Assembly: GCF_000150275.1 (NCBI RefSeq)
Contig: NW_002060943.1
Span: 2,039,907 to 2,103,906, forward strand
Source: Trichoplax adhaerens
Lineage: Eukaryota > Placozoa > Uniplacotomia > Trichoplacea > Trichoplacidae
Reading direction: 5' to 3'
Length of the DNA: 64,000 bases
Below, in pieces: positions 62,174 through 64,000 of the stretch; position 1 is the stretch's first letter, and each line of letters opens with the position of its first letter. The position numbers and the translations under genes are program-made. The notes beneath the pieces are model-generated. The model was not told where the DNA came from and made no database searches. It worked only from the letters and a program-made list of their open reading frames with translations.

Positions 62174-63118
62174 CCGTGCCAGAATATTAAGTCATACATT
62201 TATTGAAGGGCTTTCATTGCTTTATTGCTTTTTGAAGGGTGGTTTACCAAATGGAGTCACGAAACCCATAGCTTCATTTGTTAAGAATAAAGAATATAAA
62301 AGCGTTCTGACAAGTATTGTAAGTTTTGTTACCAACTTGGTGTTGGCTAAAGTTTTACTCAAGTTAAACAATGCCTTTTCTTCATGTAGGTAGACACTGC
62401 ATCGCCACCGATATTGGTTAAACCACTACTAAAGTATTTAATTAGTAAACTGTAAAGGAATCTCACTAATAAGTAATTCAATTAATTGCTACCGTCGTCG
62501 TGATAGAATCAACTCTTTTTACTGCAATCGAGCGAGATAAAATCATGTCATTTGCAATGAAGAAATAATTTAGAACTACTAATCTAACACCTTAAATAAT
62601 GCCTTTACTGGCTACTTTATGAACCGCTGAAAAAGATCAACATAAAATAGATTTCGTGTTATCTCAGGCAATAAAGTAACACCTTTTGCCAATGACATGA
62701 ACTTTTATAGTTCATTAATCATTTCGTGATTGTTGTGTAAATAACTATAATACTGCACGTTGCAGTAGTACCATCGATGAAGCACTAGATTGATAGTTGG
62801 ATAAACAAATTTTTATTCAGCATAATTTTAAACAGTCTTAACACAACGTCCTGTTAGTAGGTTTCGGGAATGCTAACGTTACAAGGAACAGGTGTACATT
62901 ACATTTGAAAGCGATAATTTGATAGTTAGCTAAAGCAGCTTATGTTATTACAAGTGCTCAATCTAAAGGTATACTATACTCGCAAAATACTAAATTTGGG
63001 AGGATCTTTTAACTGTCATTGGCTTCCTAATAGAAAATGCAAAAATACGTTAGCTTTCTTTATAATAGTCGCATTTTAAATTACAGTCACATGACGATAG
63101 TAAAATCCGGTATATATG
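62174..63118. other. Convergent intergenic region
   Basis: This lies between the 3' ends of the unrecognised plus-strand gene and the FKBP-like minus-strand gene. I see no exon, repeat array or RNA gene. Confidence 0.5.
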
Positions 63119-64000
63119 TTACGTATATACGGGTAAACACACTGCACTCACAACCGCTTCAGCTTCTATGGATACGCTTTCTTTCTATGATGAGTTCTGT
63201 AATGTTTTAAATATCAAGAATCGTCGTTAATTAGATTTAATCTTTTATAACAAACTTTTTATCCCCAAAGTAAGCTATTAATACACTCACAGTGCCCATT
63301 AGATATAAAATTCGAGTCAATTTGAAAAAAGTGCTATGTAAATACAGTAATGTGAAATTCATGATAGGTAATTCACTCACAGTGTTGCCATCATCTGTAA
63401 CATTTTCTGCTGGCGTTGGTTGATCTTGCGGTTGTTTACGGGTATCTTCTTCAGCAAATTTTTGAAACATTTTATTATATCGTTTTTTCTCCATTGCTCT
63501 TTCTGCATTATGAAGATGCAGTGCTCTTGCCGATAACTGCTTGGCAGCTTTATTTTCAGGCTCAAGTTTCAATAATTCTTGCAAGCCTTTGTATGCAATG
63601 AGATAATCTTTCATGCCAATTTGAGCCTGAAATAGACTATTGATTAGTAAGTTTTACACACGAGAAGTATCAAAATTTTCGTTAGTGTTAATTTACCTGC
63701 GCTTTACGATACATCGCTTTAATATTATTATTATCAAGTTCAAGAGCCTATACAAGTAGGTAATACCGGTATTAAATCAGAATGAGATGGCATTGAAAAG
63801 TTCTCCTACTGTACGCTTTTTAAATACCTTATCACATGCAGAGCAAGCAGCGTCAAAGTCGTCAATTTTCAAATTACATGCCGCTTCATTTAAACGACCG
63901 GCCAATTTCAATTCAGATGCTGAACTTTTCTGTTCATCACTAAAGTCATCGGTATCCGCCAAAATACTAGCAATATCAGCGTAACTCTTCAAGGCAAGTT
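63119..64000 (-). CDS. FKBP4/5-like TPR immunophilin, 3' part only
   Basis: Four terminal exons on the minus strand: beyond 64000 to 63828, 63747-63697, 63626-63381 and 63184-63119 (TAA at 63121-63119). They encode the C-terminal TPR half of an FKBP51/52-type Hsp90 co-chaperone: ELKLAGRLNEAACNLKI, ALELDNNNIKAMYRKAQ, LLKLEPENKAAKQL, then the charged KKRYNKMFQKFAEED helix that follows the TPR domain and binds calmodulin in FKBP52. The peptidyl-prolyl isomerase domains would lie beyond the right edge of the window. Cyclophilin-40 (PPID) has a similar TPR module, but LKLAG and the KMF..AEE tail fit FKBP4/5 better. The last 21-codon exon is supported by phase and stop only. Confidence 0.8.

Overview
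The window is a stretch of an animal nuclear genome. Most genes are split by many short introns (about 75-600 bases) with GT..AG borders. The base composition is AT-rich. The proteins read like single-gene orthologues of vertebrate proteins: Ctr9, SAAL1, NDR kinase, GCC1/GCC88 and an FKBP52-type immunophilin. Low-copy gene order, compact introns and a lack of recognisable transposon ORFs suggest an early-branching metazoan, perhaps a placozoan. That taxonomic guess is inference. All gene models were assembled by hand from reading-frame continuity, splice-site phase and recalled family sequence, without alignment software.

Left part (1-18,400): repeat-rich DNA, then two tandem same-strand paralogues of the Paf1-complex TPR subunit CTR9 (1961-8065 and 11502-18322). 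They share exon-intron structure. They are near-identical over a central block of about 1.5 kb that includes introns, but clearly diverged elsewhere, which is the mark of gene conversion. The second copy lacks the first copy's acidic C-terminal extension.

Middle (18,400-36,000): a two-exon gene of unknown function on the minus strand (19566-20882), a 12-exon SAAL1 gene (21666-25874) and about 6.8 kb without a convincing gene but with tandem repeats and GTAC-rich palindromes. A 12-exon NDR/STK38-type kinase (32718-35617) follows.

36,000-49,500: three intronless GT31 beta-1,3-glycosyltransferase genes (37447-38463 minus; 41394-42410 and 45412-46443 plus). The two plus-strand copies again look homogenised by conversion across the catalytic domain while their stem regions differ.

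Right part (49,500-64,000): an 8-exon gene whose product combines a helix-loop-helix-like segment without a basic region and a C-terminal HMG box, the layout of the vertebrate meiosis initiator MEIOSIN (BHMG1). This is the most interesting candidate in the window. It converges on a 24-exon GCC1 (GRIP-domain trans-Golgi golgin) on the minus strand. Next come a three-exon gene I do not recognise (60858-62173, faintly C1q/TNF-like plus a helical tail) and the 3' end of an FKBP4/5-like co-chaperone that runs off the window edge on the minus strand.

The genes are mostly unrelated housekeeping functions (transcription elongation, Golgi tethering, Hsp90 co-chaperone, kinase signalling), so no operon-like system is implied. 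The shared theme is local duplication followed by sequence homogenisation, plus a dispersed family of TACTGTACAGT-type palindromes whose longest runs lie between genes.
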